A DNA stretch of 64,000 nucleotides from Microbispora sp. H13382 (GCF_014161445.1 NZ_JABBXA010000002.1:542351-606350), one strand, 5' to 3'. Positions 26,346 to 35,409 are shown, counted from the stretch's first letter. A program made the numbers and translations. Notes: a model not told the origin generated them from the letters alone.

Positions 26346-28013
26346 GTGGAATCCGAGGCCAACAAGCCCGTGAAGGCCGTGTCCGCCGCGTCCGCGAAGG
26401 CCGGCCTCGGCGGCTTCCTCCGGGGGTTCGCGAGGAACCCGGTCCTCGTCTCCCGGATCGTCGCGAGCAAGGTCAAGTCCGACCCCATGCGGGTGGCCCA
26501 GGCCGCCGCCGACGCGATACCGCCCGGGATGCGTCCGGTCGTCGGCCGCGTCGCCTGGCCCGCGGCCAGGTTCGTGAAGGTCAGGACCCGCAAGATCCTG
26601 CAGCGAGCGGCCAAGGGCCCGCTGCGGGACGCCAAGGCCCACTTCGACGACGGCCGGCTCACCGAGGCGGTCCAGGTGCTCCAGCCGCACGCCCGGTGGC
26701 CGTTCGTCCGCCGGAGGATGGCCTACTACGTGGGCGAGAAGGCCGCGCTCGGGCCGAACCCGATCCCGCCCAAGGCCAAGATCATCATGGGTGACCGGAT
26801 GCCCGGCCGGGTGCTCCACATGGTCACCAACGCCCTGCCGTACACGCAGGCGGGCTACACCGTGCGCACCCACCGCATCGTCACCGCGCAGAAGGTGGCG
26901 GGGCTCGACCCCCACGTCGTGACGAGCTGGGGCTGGCCCATGCTCCAGGGGCACACCGACGCCGAGCCGTACGAGGAGATCGACGGGATCCCCTACTACC
27001 GGCTGCTGCCCAAGGACGAGGTGCCCTTCGAGAGCCAGGGGCGGATGATCCGCGGCGCCGCGGACGTGTCGGAACTGGTCAGGACCCTCCGCCCGCAGGT
27101 CCTGCACGCGGCGACCGACCACCGCAACGGCTCGGTCGCGCTCGCCGTGCGCGAGCGGACGAACACGCCCTTCGTGTACGAGGTGCGCGGCTTCCTGGAG
27201 GAGACCTGGGTCTCCCGCGACCCCGCCCGAGTCGGCAGCGAGCGGCACAGGATGCAGCGTGACCGCGAGGCGCAGATCATGCGCGAGGCCGACGCGGTCG
27301 TCACGCTCGCCGAGACGATGGCCGCCGAGATCGTGGAGCGCGGCGTGCCCAGGGAGCGCATCTTCCTCGCGCCCAACGCCGTGGACGACTCCCTGCTGAC
27401 GGCCGACTACGACGGCGACACGTTCCGCGAGCGGTTCGGGATCGGCCGGGACGAGATCGTCGTGGGCTCGGTGTCGAGCATCGTCGCCTACGAGGGCTTC
27501 GCCACGCTGCTGAGCGCCGCCGCGCTGCTGCACGACTCGGGAACGCCGGTGAAGGTCCTGCTCGTCGGCGACGGGGCCGAACGGCCCGCGCTGCTCGAAC
27601 AGGTCGAACGGCTCGGCCTGAAGGACGCGATCCTGCCCGGCCGGGTGGGCCCGGACGAGGCCCTGCAGGCCCAGGCGGCCATCGACATCTTCGTCTGCCC
27701 GCGTGAGGACCTGCGGGTCTGCCGCCTCGTCACGCCGCTGAAGCCGGTCGAGGCGATGGCGCTCGGCAAGCCGGTCGTGCTGAGCGACCTACCCGCGCTC
27801 TCGGAGCTCGTCGGCGGCGAGGGGGCCGGTCTGCTGGTGCCGCCGGGGGACCCGGCCGAGCTGGCGAAGGCGCTGGCCGCCCTGCGCGACGATCCGGAGC
27901 GCCGCCGTGCCATGGGTGAGGCCGGCAAGGCCGAGGTCGCGGCGCACCGGACCTGGAGCAGCCTGGCCCGCACCTACCAAGGGATCTACCAGTCCGTGAC
28001 CGAAGCTCGATGA
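26346..28013 (+). CDS. GT4-family glycosyltransferase with N-terminal extension
   Basis: A 555-residue GT-B retaining glycosyltransferase. The first 150 residues are a basic helical extension without clear homology. The acceptor lobe begins 'GRVLHMVTNALPYTQAGYTVRTH'. The donor lobe includes 'EIVVGSVSSIVAYEGFATLLSAAALL', 'VKVLLVGDGAERPALLEQ', 'LPGRVGPDEALQAQAAIDIFVCPR' and the nucleotide-sugar motif 'LKPVEAMALGKPVVLSDLPALSELV'. The GTG start is adjacent to a possible TACGGT -10 element, leaving a very short leader. It precedes wecC in the polysaccharide locus. Donor and acceptor unknown. Confidence 0.9.
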   Translation: MESEANKPVKAVSAASAKAGLGGFLRGFARNPVLVSRIVASKVKSDPMRVAQAAADAIPPGMRPVVGRVAWPAARFVKVRTRKILQRAAKGPLRDAKAHFDDGRLTEAVQVLQPHARWPFVRRRMAYYVGEKAALGPNPIPPKAKIIMGDRMPGRVLHMVTNALPYTQAGYTVRTHRIVTAQKVAGLDPHVVTSWGWPMLQGHTDAEPYEEIDGIPYYRLLPKDEVPFESQGRMIRGAADVSELVRTLRPQVLHAATDHRNGSVALAVRERTNTPFVYEVRGFLEETWVSRDPARVGSERHRMQRDREAQIMREADAVVTLAETMAAEIVERGVPRERIFLAPNAVDDSLLTADYDGDTFRERFGIGRDEIVVGSVSSIVAYEGFATLLSAAALLHDSGTPVKVLLVGDGAERPALLEQVERLGLKDAILPGRVGPDEALQAQAAIDIFVCPREDLRVCRLVTPLKPVEAMALGKPVVLSDLPALSELVGGEGAGLLVPPGDPAELAKALAALRDDPERRRAMGEAGKAEVAAHRTWSSLARTYQGIYQSVTEAR

Positions 28014-28111
28014 ACAGCAGGAAGTCCGATGTGTTGCATCAGGCATGCTTGGTGCCGAGTTGAGATAACCTTTGCCACCATGAAGTGTTGTTTCCGCCCT
28101 CAGGCCACATC

Positions 28112-29374
28112 GTGACAGCCTTCGATCTGACGATCATCGGGCTGGGGTACGTGGGCATGCCGCTGGCCAAGGAGGCCACGGCGGCGGGCCTGCGGGTGGC
28201 CGGTCTGGACGTCGACCCCCGCAAGGTCGACGCGCTCAACGCCGGCCGCTCCTACATCGACGACCTGACCGACGCCGATCTCGACGCGATGCTCTCCGGC
28301 GGCTTCACGGCCATGCTGGACGCGTCCGTGCTGTCGCGGTCGCGCACGATCGTCATCTGCGTCCCGACGCCGCTGGACGAGGACCACCGTCCCGACCTGT
28401 CGGCCGTCGAGGGCGCCACCAGGACCGTCGCAGAACACCTTCAGGCGGGCACGCTCGTCGTGCTGGAGTCCACCACGTGGCCCGGCACCACCGACGAGCT
28501 GGCGCGGCCGATCCTGGAGCAGTCCGGGCTGGTGGCGGGCGAGGACTTCCACCTGGCGTTCTCGCCGGAGCGGATCGACCCGGGCAACCCGAAGTTCGGC
28601 CTGCGCAACACTCCCAAGGTCGTCGGCGGCTACACCCCCGCGTGCAAGGAGCGGGCCGTCGCCTTCTACTCCCAGTTCGTCGAGCGGGTCGTGCCGGTCA
28701 GCGGCACCCGCGAGGCGGAGATGGCCAAGCTGCTGGAGAACACCTACCGGCACGTGAACATCGCCCTCGTCAACGAGATGGCGATCTTCTGCGACGAGCT
28801 CGGCGTGAACCTGTGGGAGGCCATCGAGGCGGCCTCGACCAAGCCGTTCGGCTTCCAGAAGTTCCTGCCCGGCCCCGGCGTCGGCGGGCACTGCATCCCC
28901 GTCGACCCGTCGTACCTGTCGTACACGGTGCGCAAGCTCGGCTATCCGTTCCGGTTCGTCGAACTGGCCCAGGAGATCAACGAGCGGATGCCGTCGTACG
29001 TGGTGGCCCGCGTGCAGCGGCTGCTCAACCGGGCCCGTAAGCCGGTGAACGGCTCGCGCGTGCTGCTCCTCGGCGTGACGTACAAGCCCGACATCGCCGA
29101 CGAGCGGGAGACGCCCGCGATCCCGGTGGCCGAGGCGCTGCTGGAGCTGGGCGCCGAGTTGTCGTTCTGCGACCCGTACGTCAAGAAGTGGTCGGTCGAG
29201 GGCACGCCGGTCCCCCGCGAGGAGGACCTGGCCGAGGCCGTGGCCGCCGCCGACGTGGTGGTCCTGCTGCAGCAGCATTCGGCCTTCGACCTTGACGTGG
29301 TGGAGGAGCGAGCCTCTCTCGTGCTGGACACTCGCGGCGTGCTCGCCACGAGTGAACGCGTCGAGCGGTTGTAG
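28112..29374 (+). CDS. wecC: UDP-N-acetyl-D-mannosamine dehydrogenase (UDP-sugar dehydrogenase family)
   Basis: A 420-residue UDP-sugar 6-dehydrogenase oxidising, most likely, UDP-ManNAc to UDP-ManNAcA with two NAD+. The NAD-binding start is 'LTIIGLGYVGMPLAKEA'. 'HLAFSPERIDPGNPKFGLRNTPKVVGG' and 'AEMAKLLENTYRHVNIALVNEM' match the WecC/NAG-UDP-dehydrogenase subgroup. The catalytic cysteine is in 'GPGVGGHCIPVDP'. 'LLLGVTYKPDIADERETPAIPV' starts the C-terminal domain. Assignment to ManNAc rather than GlcNAc or Glc is supported by wecB nearby. The next glycosyltransferase starts 14 bp after its stop. Confidence 0.92.
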   Translation: MTAFDLTIIGLGYVGMPLAKEATAAGLRVAGLDVDPRKVDALNAGRSYIDDLTDADLDAMLSGGFTAMLDASVLSRSRTIVICVPTPLDEDHRPDLSAVEGATRTVAEHLQAGTLVVLESTTWPGTTDELARPILEQSGLVAGEDFHLAFSPERIDPGNPKFGLRNTPKVVGGYTPACKERAVAFYSQFVERVVPVSGTREAEMAKLLENTYRHVNIALVNEMAIFCDELGVNLWEAIEAASTKPFGFQKFLPGPGVGGHCIPVDPSYLSYTVRKLGYPFRFVELAQEINERMPSYVVARVQRLLNRARKPVNGSRVLLLGVTYKPDIADERETPAIPVAEALLELGAELSFCDPYVKKWSVEGTPVPREEDLAEAVAAADVVVLLQQHSAFDLDVVEERASLVLDTRGVLATSERVERL

Positions 29375-29388
29375 GAAGGGTCCCGCGC

Positions 29389-30477
29389 GTGCACGTGCTC
29401 GTCATGACGGTGGTGCATCACCCCGAGGACGCCCGGATCCTGCACCGGCAGATCCGCGCGCTCGTCGACGCCGGTCATGAGGTCACGTATGCCGCGCCGT
29501 ACACCGCCCGCGGGGTCGTGCCGCGTTCGTTCGTGACGGGCGTGGACCTGCCCAGGGCCGCCGAGCGGCGCCGCCTGGCGGCGGTGCGGGCGGCCCGCAA
29601 GCTGTTCAAGAGCATGCGCGGCAAGGTCGACCTGGCCCTCATCCACGACCCCGAGCTGCTGTTCGCGGTCGCCGGGGTGCGCGGGCGCCCGCCGGTCGTC
29701 TGGGACGTCCACGAGGACACCCCCGCGACGCTGTCGCTCAAGCCGTGGCTGCCGGCGTTCCTGCGCCCGCCGACGCGGTTCCTCGCCCGGCTGCTCGAAA
29801 CCACCGCCGAGCGCCGGCTGCACCTGCTGCTGGCCGAGACGGCGTACGCGGGCCGGTTCAAACAGGAGCACCTCGTGGTGCCGAACGAGACGTGGGTGCC
29901 CGACAGGGTCAGCCCGCCCGGAGACGACCGCGTGGTCTATCTCGGCTGGCTGTCGGAGGCCCGGGGCGTCCAGGAGGCCGTCGAGGTGGCCCGACTGCTC
30001 CAGCCGCACCGCGTGGCCGTGGAGCTCATCGGCTACGCCGACCCGCAGAGCCGGCCCCTGCTGAACGAGGCCGTCGGCCAGGGCCTGCTGGAATGGCGCG
30101 ACTTCATGCCGAACGACGAGGCGCTCAAGCGGCTCGACGGCGCGCTCGCGGGGCTCTCGCTGCTGCACGACGAGCCCAACTATCGCCACTCGATGCCCAC
30201 GAAGATCGTGGAGTACATGGCGCACGGCATCCCGGTCATCACCACCCCCTCGCCGCGGGCCGTGGAGCTCGTCGAGCGCTACCAGTGCGGCCTGGTCGTC
30301 CCCTGGCAGGACGCCCAGGCGGTGGCGCGGGCGGTGCTGCAGCTCAGGGACAACCCCTTCGAACGGCACGGGACCGGCGGCCGGGGCTACGCCGCCGCGC
30401 GGGCACACCACCACTGGCCCAACTCCGCACGCCGGTTCGTCGCGCAGTTGGAGGCCTGGGCCGGCGTCAAGAGCTGA
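29389..30477 (+). CDS. GT4-family glycosyltransferase
   Basis: A 362-residue GT-B glycosyltransferase. It opens 'VLVMTVVHHPEDARILHRQIRALVDAGHEVTYAAP', typical of exopolysaccharide and teichoic-type transferases. 'LIHDPELLFAVAG' and 'VVWDVHEDTPATLSLKPWL' complete the acceptor lobe. The donor lobe shows 'VVYLGWLSEARGVQEAVEVARLL' and 'RHSMPTKIVEYMAHGIPVITTP'. The GTG start has AGGAAGGG. It is tightly coupled to wecC (14 bp), so it is a strong candidate for transferring ManNAcA or an adjacent sugar. Confidence 0.9.
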   Translation: MHVLVMTVVHHPEDARILHRQIRALVDAGHEVTYAAPYTARGVVPRSFVTGVDLPRAAERRRLAAVRAARKLFKSMRGKVDLALIHDPELLFAVAGVRGRPPVVWDVHEDTPATLSLKPWLPAFLRPPTRFLARLLETTAERRLHLLLAETAYAGRFKQEHLVVPNETWVPDRVSPPGDDRVVYLGWLSEARGVQEAVEVARLLQPHRVAVELIGYADPQSRPLLNEAVGQGLLEWRDFMPNDEALKRLDGALAGLSLLHDEPNYRHSMPTKIVEYMAHGIPVITTPSPRAVELVERYQCGLVVPWQDAQAVARAVLQLRDNPFERHGTGGRGYAAARAHHHWPNSARRFVAQLEAWAGVKS

Positions 30478-30590
30478 ACACGCGGTGAACACCGCCCCGG
30501 GCGGCCGTCGACGGCGACCGGGCAGTGCGACATCCGGGTAGGCTGGGCACCAGCAAGATCATTTGAACGACGGGCGGTAGTGTCCTGAAA

Positions 30591-32417
30591 GTGCGCTGGC
30601 TCACTCTGATCCTCGGCGTGGCGATCCTCGCCGGTGTCGCATCAGTGGTGATCGTCTTCCGCGACGGGAACACCGGGTCCGGCACCGCCAGCGCCGGGCA
30701 GACCGCCCCAGCGACCCCGGCGCTCGGGTCGCCGACGCACAGCGAGTTCACCGACCCCTGCGGGACGTTCGAGACCGCGGCGACCACGCCCTACGCCGTG
30801 AGCGGCTACTGGCTGATCCCCACCTCCGATCCCTGCACCTGGCGGCGTCAGCTGGAGGCCATCCACCGGCTCGGCGGGGACACGGTCGTACGCCTCGGGT
30901 TCGGCCTGTCACCGCGCGAGACCGACGACGCGGGCCAGGTCCTGGAGGCGTCGACCCCCGAGGGGAAGGACCCCAAGCCCGACGGCAGGTACGCCCGCTG
31001 CGCCGAGAACGGGCTCACCTGCGTGCAGGCGGCGGACAAGGACATCAAGGCCGCCAATCCCGGCAACGAGATCACCGGGACGTACGTCTACCGCACCGAC
31101 GAGCGGTTCGGTCCCGGCATCCTCCGCTGCCCGCAGATGGAGCACGAGATCGTCGTGGGGGACGCCGTCTTCTTCCGGCTCCTCGCGCCCGAGGACGGTT
31201 CGGACGACCCCACCTGCGACTTCACCACCCAGGGACGCGGCTATCACCTGATCCTCGTCTCCGCGGGCGCCAAGGACAGCCTCACCGAGCTGCTCGGCCT
31301 CGGCGACCGGTTCGGCATCAAGGTCTTCCCCGCCCTGCCGCTCGCTCCGCGCGACCCCGAGGAGTCCACCCGGGCCGACCCCCGGCACATCGGCACGCTC
31401 ACCACGCTGACCCGGCGGATCCTGCAGGACTACGGCGACCGCTTCAACGGCCGCGAGTCGCTGGGCGGCGTCTACCAGCCGTTCGAACTGCAACTGCGGG
31501 ACTGGCCCGACCCGAGCAAGGTCCAGACGCTCCAGGTGTACGCCGAGCAGCACCTGATCGTCGAGCAGGAACTGCCGGACAAACCGATCCTGGTGAGCCC
31601 GTACATCGACAGCCGCAGACGGGTGAAGTACACCTCCACGCCCAGCCAGGTGGCCCAGGGCTTCAAGGCCCTCGCGCGCACCGGGGTGGAGATCATCGCC
31701 CCGCAGGACGGCCGGGGCACGGGCAAGGTCGGCCTGTTCTGGCCGAACTGGAAGAACAAGCCGGTGGACGACGCACTCAAGCCGGTCGTCGGCGAGAGCA
31801 CGTACGCCACGGCCTACTACGGCAGCACCCGGGACTACTACCGGGCGATGTCGCTGGCCAGGCAGGAGCTGGTCCAGGAGGGCGCCCAGGTCGAGCTGTG
31901 GGCCAACGTGGAGGCGTTCGAGCCCTCGACCTCGACCGAGACCTGCGGCCGTCAGGGCACTCGCGGGCGCACGGACAAGCCCAGGCTCGACACGCAGGTG
32001 ACGCTCGCCGCGCCGTACGTGTCGAAGATCATCTCGTACATGTGGAGCGACTTCTTCACCTGCGGCTCGCCGTCGCTGGCGGAGGAGATCGCGGCCGACT
32101 GGAACCGCCCGATCCCCATCGAGGCGCAGCGGCACGCGCGGCAGATCCAGGACGGCCTGGAGATCCGCGGCTACCACCTCGGCTCGGCCAAGGTCACGCT
32201 GAGCTGGCCGGACCTGGACACCCCCCGGGTCGTCGACTCGGCCACGGTCGGCTGGCACGACGCCACGCCGATCCCGGGGCTGCCGGCGGGCACGGAGCAG
32301 ATCTGGATCCCGGTCGACTGGGCCACGGTCCCCGAAGACGTGTGGATCCGCGTGGAGGTCACCTCCGCCGACGGCAGGAAGTCCGCCGAGCCGGTCTACT
32401 ACCACAACACCCGCTGA
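30591..32417 (+). CDS. Exported DUF4434-like (TIM-barrel glycosidase-type) protein
   Basis: A 608-residue protein with an N-terminal membrane helix or signal anchor ('LTLILGVAILAGVASVVIVF'). A Thr/Ala/Gly-rich linker follows, then a large extracytoplasmic domain. The segments 'VSGYWLIPTSDPCTWRRQLEAIHRLGGDTVVRLGFG', 'RESLGGVYQPFELQLRDWPD' and 'GVEIIAPQDGRGTGKVGLFWP' match, from memory, the DUF4434/DUF5109 glycosidase-like barrel. The C-terminal ~80 residues ('SAKVTLSWPDLDTPRVVDSATVGWHDATPIPGLPAG') look like a beta-sandwich. It follows the glycosyltransferase cluster and may trim or bind the surface polysaccharide. The GTG start is at the beginning of the hydrophobic segment. Confidence 0.7.
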   Translation: MRWLTLILGVAILAGVASVVIVFRDGNTGSGTASAGQTAPATPALGSPTHSEFTDPCGTFETAATTPYAVSGYWLIPTSDPCTWRRQLEAIHRLGGDTVVRLGFGLSPRETDDAGQVLEASTPEGKDPKPDGRYARCAENGLTCVQAADKDIKAANPGNEITGTYVYRTDERFGPGILRCPQMEHEIVVGDAVFFRLLAPEDGSDDPTCDFTTQGRGYHLILVSAGAKDSLTELLGLGDRFGIKVFPALPLAPRDPEESTRADPRHIGTLTTLTRRILQDYGDRFNGRESLGGVYQPFELQLRDWPDPSKVQTLQVYAEQHLIVEQELPDKPILVSPYIDSRRRVKYTSTPSQVAQGFKALARTGVEIIAPQDGRGTGKVGLFWPNWKNKPVDDALKPVVGESTYATAYYGSTRDYYRAMSLARQELVQEGAQVELWANVEAFEPSTSTETCGRQGTRGRTDKPRLDTQVTLAAPYVSKIISYMWSDFFTCGSPSLAEEIAADWNRPIPIEAQRHARQIQDGLEIRGYHLGSAKVTLSWPDLDTPRVVDSATVGWHDATPIPGLPAGTEQIWIPVDWATVPEDVWIRVEVTSADGRKSAEPVYYHNTR

Positions 32418-32662
32418 GCGGTCCTCTCCCGCCGGGCTGCGAACCGGACGTTCCCCGCCCGTTCCCGGGCCCGGCAATGTCGGCGCAAGGAACGGACAAT
32501 GCCGCGGCGGGGCGTCCGCGCGGCCGGTCCCGCCCGCTGATCTCCTTGCCTGCGCCGCCCGGCGGATCTTGCCGCCCGGGCGGAGCGACCACAGGCCGGT
32601 GCACGCCGGCTTCGAGGTGCCCGTCGCATCAGGGCATTGGACGATCGACAAGGAGACCGCCC

Positions 32663-33244
32663 ATGAACCGACTCCGTCACCTGCCCGCCGGTCTCACGGC
32701 GGGTGCGCTGGTGGCCGCGATGGCCCTGGCGGCCCCCGCGGCCACAGCCCAGGCCGCGAGCGAGCGTGCGACCGTCGTCACCGCGCTCGGCTACGACAGC
32801 ACGGGCTGGACGTACCGCCAGGTGCCCGCCACGACCCAGGTGCCGGGCTTCGCCGCACGGGGATTCGACGACAGCGCCTGGCCGACGGGACAGGCGGGCT
32901 TCGGCACCACGAACGGCACCTGCTCGTGGAACAACCAGGCCAGTGTCAAGACGCCGTGGGCGGTCAACACGGACCTCCTGGTGCGGCACTGGATTCACCT
33001 GCCGCGCGACGCGCAGCAGGTGCGCATCCAGGGCACGGTGGACAACGACGCGCAGGTCTACTTCAACGGTCACCTCCTGCAGAGCGTCACGAGCGGCAGG
33101 TGCGCCGCGGGGGCGATCGACGTCGTCGTGCCCGTGACCGATCTGGACTGCTGCAACCTGCTGGCCGTCCGCGCCCACGACGCCGGCGTGGCGGCCTACC
33201 TGAACCTCCGGGTGACCTACGTCAAGCCCACACAGGCGCTCTGA
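32663..33244 (+). CDS. Secreted galactose-binding-like beta-sandwich protein
   Basis: A 193-residue exported protein. The signal peptide (about 1-34) ends in the typical 'ATAQAAS' cleavage region. The mature part resembles the jelly-roll domain of glycosidases and PA14/F5-F8-like modules: 'AARGFDDSAWPTGQAGFGTT', 'VRHWIHLPRDAQQVRIQGTVDNDAQVYFNGHLL', 'DVVVPVTDLDCCNLLAVRAHDAGVAAYLNLRVTYV'. Two pairs of cysteines could form disulfides. Probably sugar-binding; no catalytic motif. It has an AAGGAG site. Alone, about 245 bp after the DUF4434-like gene. Confidence 0.7.
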   Translation: MNRLRHLPAGLTAGALVAAMALAAPAATAQAASERATVVTALGYDSTGWTYRQVPATTQVPGFAARGFDDSAWPTGQAGFGTTNGTCSWNNQASVKTPWAVNTDLLVRHWIHLPRDAQQVRIQGTVDNDAQVYFNGHLLQSVTSGRCAAGAIDVVVPVTDLDCCNLLAVRAHDAGVAAYLNLRVTYVKPTQAL

Positions 33245-33259
33245 CGTTCCCGGCGGCAC

Positions 33260-33293
33260 GTCGCCCGGCGCCGCCCGCGCCGCGCCGGGCGAC
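33260..33293. terminator. Terminator hairpin after the secreted beta-sandwich gene
   Basis: Perfect 12-bp arms (33260-33271, 33282-33293) around a 10-nt loop, 16 bp after the stop. Confidence 0.65.
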
Positions 33294-33422
33294 CCGCGGG
33301 GACACTCTGGGACGCCCGGGGACGTCAGGGGACGGACATCCCGGTTCAGGGGGCGCACGGCGGTCGTGCCGCGTCCTGGCGGACGGCCCGAGTTGCGGCC
33401 CGCGTCCTGTAGCGTGCTGGGC

Positions 33423-34079
33423 ATGATCCCGCGTATCCCCGTCAGCGTGGATCTCGTCGTGCTCACCGTCAGGTCCCAGCAGCTCAGCGCCCTCGTCTGG
33501 CGGCGCGACAGGCCACCGTACGAAGGCCGGTGGGCGCTTTCCGGCGGTTTCATCAAGCTGGAGGAGGACCTGCCCGCCGCGGCGGCCCGCGTGCTGGCCG
33601 AACGGGCCGGCCTTCCCGGCGCGCCGGTCCACCTGGAGCAACTCCAGACCTACGGCTACCCGGACCGCGATCCGCGCCAGCGGGTCGTCAGCGTGGCCTA
33701 CCTGGGCCTCGCCCCCGACCTGCCCGCGTCCACCGAGGCCCACATGAGCTGGCAGCCGGTGGCGGAGCTGACCGAGATGGCCTTCGACCACCGCAGGATC
33801 ATGCTCGACGGCGTGGAGCGGGCCAGGGGCAAGCTCGAGTACACCTCGCTCGGGGCCGCCTTCTGCCCGCCCGAGTTCACCGTCGCGGAGCTGCGCCGCG
33901 TCTACGAGATCGTCTGGGGACGGCCGCTGGACCCGCGCAACTTCCACCGTAAGGTCACCAAGACGGAGGGCTTCCTGGTGCCCACCGGGCGCACCACGAC
34001 CCGGGACGGCGGCCGTCCCGCCATGCTCTACCGTCGCGGCCCGGCCGTGCTGTTGCACCCGCCCATGCTCCGCACCTGA
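33423..34079 (+). CDS. NUDIX-fold transcriptional regulator (NrtR-like)
   Basis: A 218-residue protein with an N-terminal NUDIX fold and a C-terminal winged helix ('AAFCPPEFTVAELRRVYEIVWGRPLDPRNFHRKVTKTEGFLVPTG'), the architecture of NrtR-type regulators that sense ADP-ribose or related nucleotides. The NUDIX box 'GGFIKLEEDLPAAAARVLAERAGL' keeps G-x5-E and one Glu, but REU is RVL and the second metal Glu is Arg. Pyrophosphatase activity is therefore probably lost and the fold serves as a ligand sensor. No NAD-biosynthesis genes are adjacent, so the regulon lies elsewhere or the ligand differs. The start is the internal ATG. Confidence 0.82.
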   Translation: MIPRIPVSVDLVVLTVRSQQLSALVWRRDRPPYEGRWALSGGFIKLEEDLPAAAARVLAERAGLPGAPVHLEQLQTYGYPDRDPRQRVVSVAYLGLAPDLPASTEAHMSWQPVAELTEMAFDHRRIMLDGVERARGKLEYTSLGAAFCPPEFTVAELRRVYEIVWGRPLDPRNFHRKVTKTEGFLVPTGRTTTRDGGRPAMLYRRGPAVLLHPPMLRT

Positions 34080-34107
34080 CACCTGACACCTGACACCTGA
34101 CACCGGA
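34073..34107. repeat. Tandem 7-bp repeat over a stop codon
   Basis: Four perfect copies of CACCTGA (34073-34100) plus a variant CACCGGA. The TGA of the first copy is the stop codon of the NUDIX gene. Confidence 0.9.
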
Positions 34108-34194
34108 CGCCTGCGGACGCCGGAAAGCGCTCATATCGGGACGTCAGCGCAGAAGGTGCGCCTCACAGCGATCTTTCAGGATATATTCCGGCCT

Positions 34195-35409
34195 ATGCTG
34201 GCTGCGGCCCCCCGCATCCCCGATGCGCCGGCCAACCTCCCCGGACCGTCCCGGCTGCGCGTTCTCGACCTTCTGCGGTTCTGCGCGGCCCTCGGCGTCG
34301 TCCTGTTCCACTTCGGCGAGACGCGCGCCTGGGGCACGCCCAACGCCTTCCCCGCGCTGAGCGCGGTGACCATGTTCGGCGTGTACGGCGTGCGCCTGTT
34401 CTTCCTGATCAGCGGATTCGTGATCCTGATGAGCGCCTGGGGCCGCACCCCCGGTCACTTCGCGGCGTCGCGCATCGCCCGGCTGTACCCGGCGTACTGG
34501 GCGAGCGTGCTCGTCATGGGCGGCCTGGCCGTCGGGGGACTGATCACCGACCACCGGCCGAGCCTCACCGAGCTGCTGGCCAACATGACCATGCTCCAGC
34601 ACGGCTTCCGCGTACGCGACCTGGAGATCGTCTACTGGACGCTGTGGCAGGAGCTGGTCTTCTACGCCCTCATCGCGTGCCTCGCGGCCGTGGGGATCAC
34701 CTACCGCCGGTGCCTGGCGTTCATGGGGGCATGGGTGATCCTGCTGGCGATCGCCGACCGGGCGGACGCCGACCTGCTGCAGCAGCTGCTCGTCCCGTTC
34801 AGCGCGCCGTACTTCATCGCGGGGATGGCGCTCTATCTCATCCACCGCTTCGGCGGGTCGCTGTTCCCCTGGCTGTTCGTGGCCGTGGGCTGGGCGCTCG
34901 GGCTCTACACGGCACTCGACGGGGAACCGACGGCGGTCCGGAGATACGGGCAGGCGCTGGGCTCGGCGCTCGTGGTGGGCGTGATCTCGCTGATCTTCCT
35001 GGTGATGATCCTCGTGGCGGTCGGCGTGTTCGACCGGCTCGACTGGCGGTGGCTCACCTTCCTCGGCACGCTGACCTACCCGCTCTACCTCTTCCACCAC
35101 CACGTCGGGTTCCTGCTGATCCAGTGGCTCCACCCCGCGCTGGGCAACCGCCTCACGCTCCCGCTGGCCGTGGTCGGGGTGCTCGTGGTCGCGTACGGCG
35201 TGCACCGGCTGGTCGAGCGGCCCCTGCAATCGCGGATGCGCGCGGCTCTGGACCGCTCGCTCACGGCCGACGCCGCCCGCGTCCCCCTGGCCGAGACGGC
35301 GGCGGCCTCTCCCATGCCCCCGATGCCCGCGCCGATGCCCCCGACGATGCCCCCGCCGCCGTACGCGGAGACGGCGCCCGGAGCCGGCTACTTGCCGCGC
35401 GGCGGGTAG
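34195..35409 (+). CDS. Membrane acyltransferase (OafA/YrhL type)
   Basis: A 404-residue Acyltransferase_3 protein. It starts 'RLRVLDLLRFCAALGVVLFHFGE', with the catalytic histidine in 'LFHFG' as in OafA, then 'FGVYGVRLFFLISGFVILMSAWG' and 'FAASRIARLYPAYWASVLV'. About ten helices end with 'YPLYLFHHHVGFLLIQWL'. The C-terminal tail is a Pro/Met-rich repeat. It probably O-acylates a surface sugar. Its last 22 bp overlap the 3' end of the convergent deacetylase gene. The ATG at 34195 was preferred over a short upstream extension. Confidence 0.85.
   Translation: MLAAAPRIPDAPANLPGPSRLRVLDLLRFCAALGVVLFHFGETRAWGTPNAFPALSAVTMFGVYGVRLFFLISGFVILMSAWGRTPGHFAASRIARLYPAYWASVLVMGGLAVGGLITDHRPSLTELLANMTMLQHGFRVRDLEIVYWTLWQELVFYALIACLAAVGITYRRCLAFMGAWVILLAIADRADADLLQQLLVPFSAPYFIAGMALYLIHRFGGSLFPWLFVAVGWALGLYTALDGEPTAVRRYGQALGSALVVGVISLIFLVMILVAVGVFDRLDWRWLTFLGTLTYPLYLFHHHVGFLLIQWLHPALGNRLTLPLAVVGVLVVAYGVHRLVERPLQSRMRAALDRSLTADAARVPLAETAAASPMPPMPAPMPPTMPPPPYAETAPGAGYLPRGG

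Noticed and set aside
28942-30492. Minus-strand 516-codon frame over wecC and the GT4 gene
   Set aside because: Antisense shadow; the plus-strand frames hold clear enzyme motifs.
35388-35409. Convergent overlap of acyltransferase and deacetylase genes as a sign of a wrong stop
   Set aside because: Both C-termini look natural and short convergent overlaps also occur at pyrE (57291-57319); taken as real.
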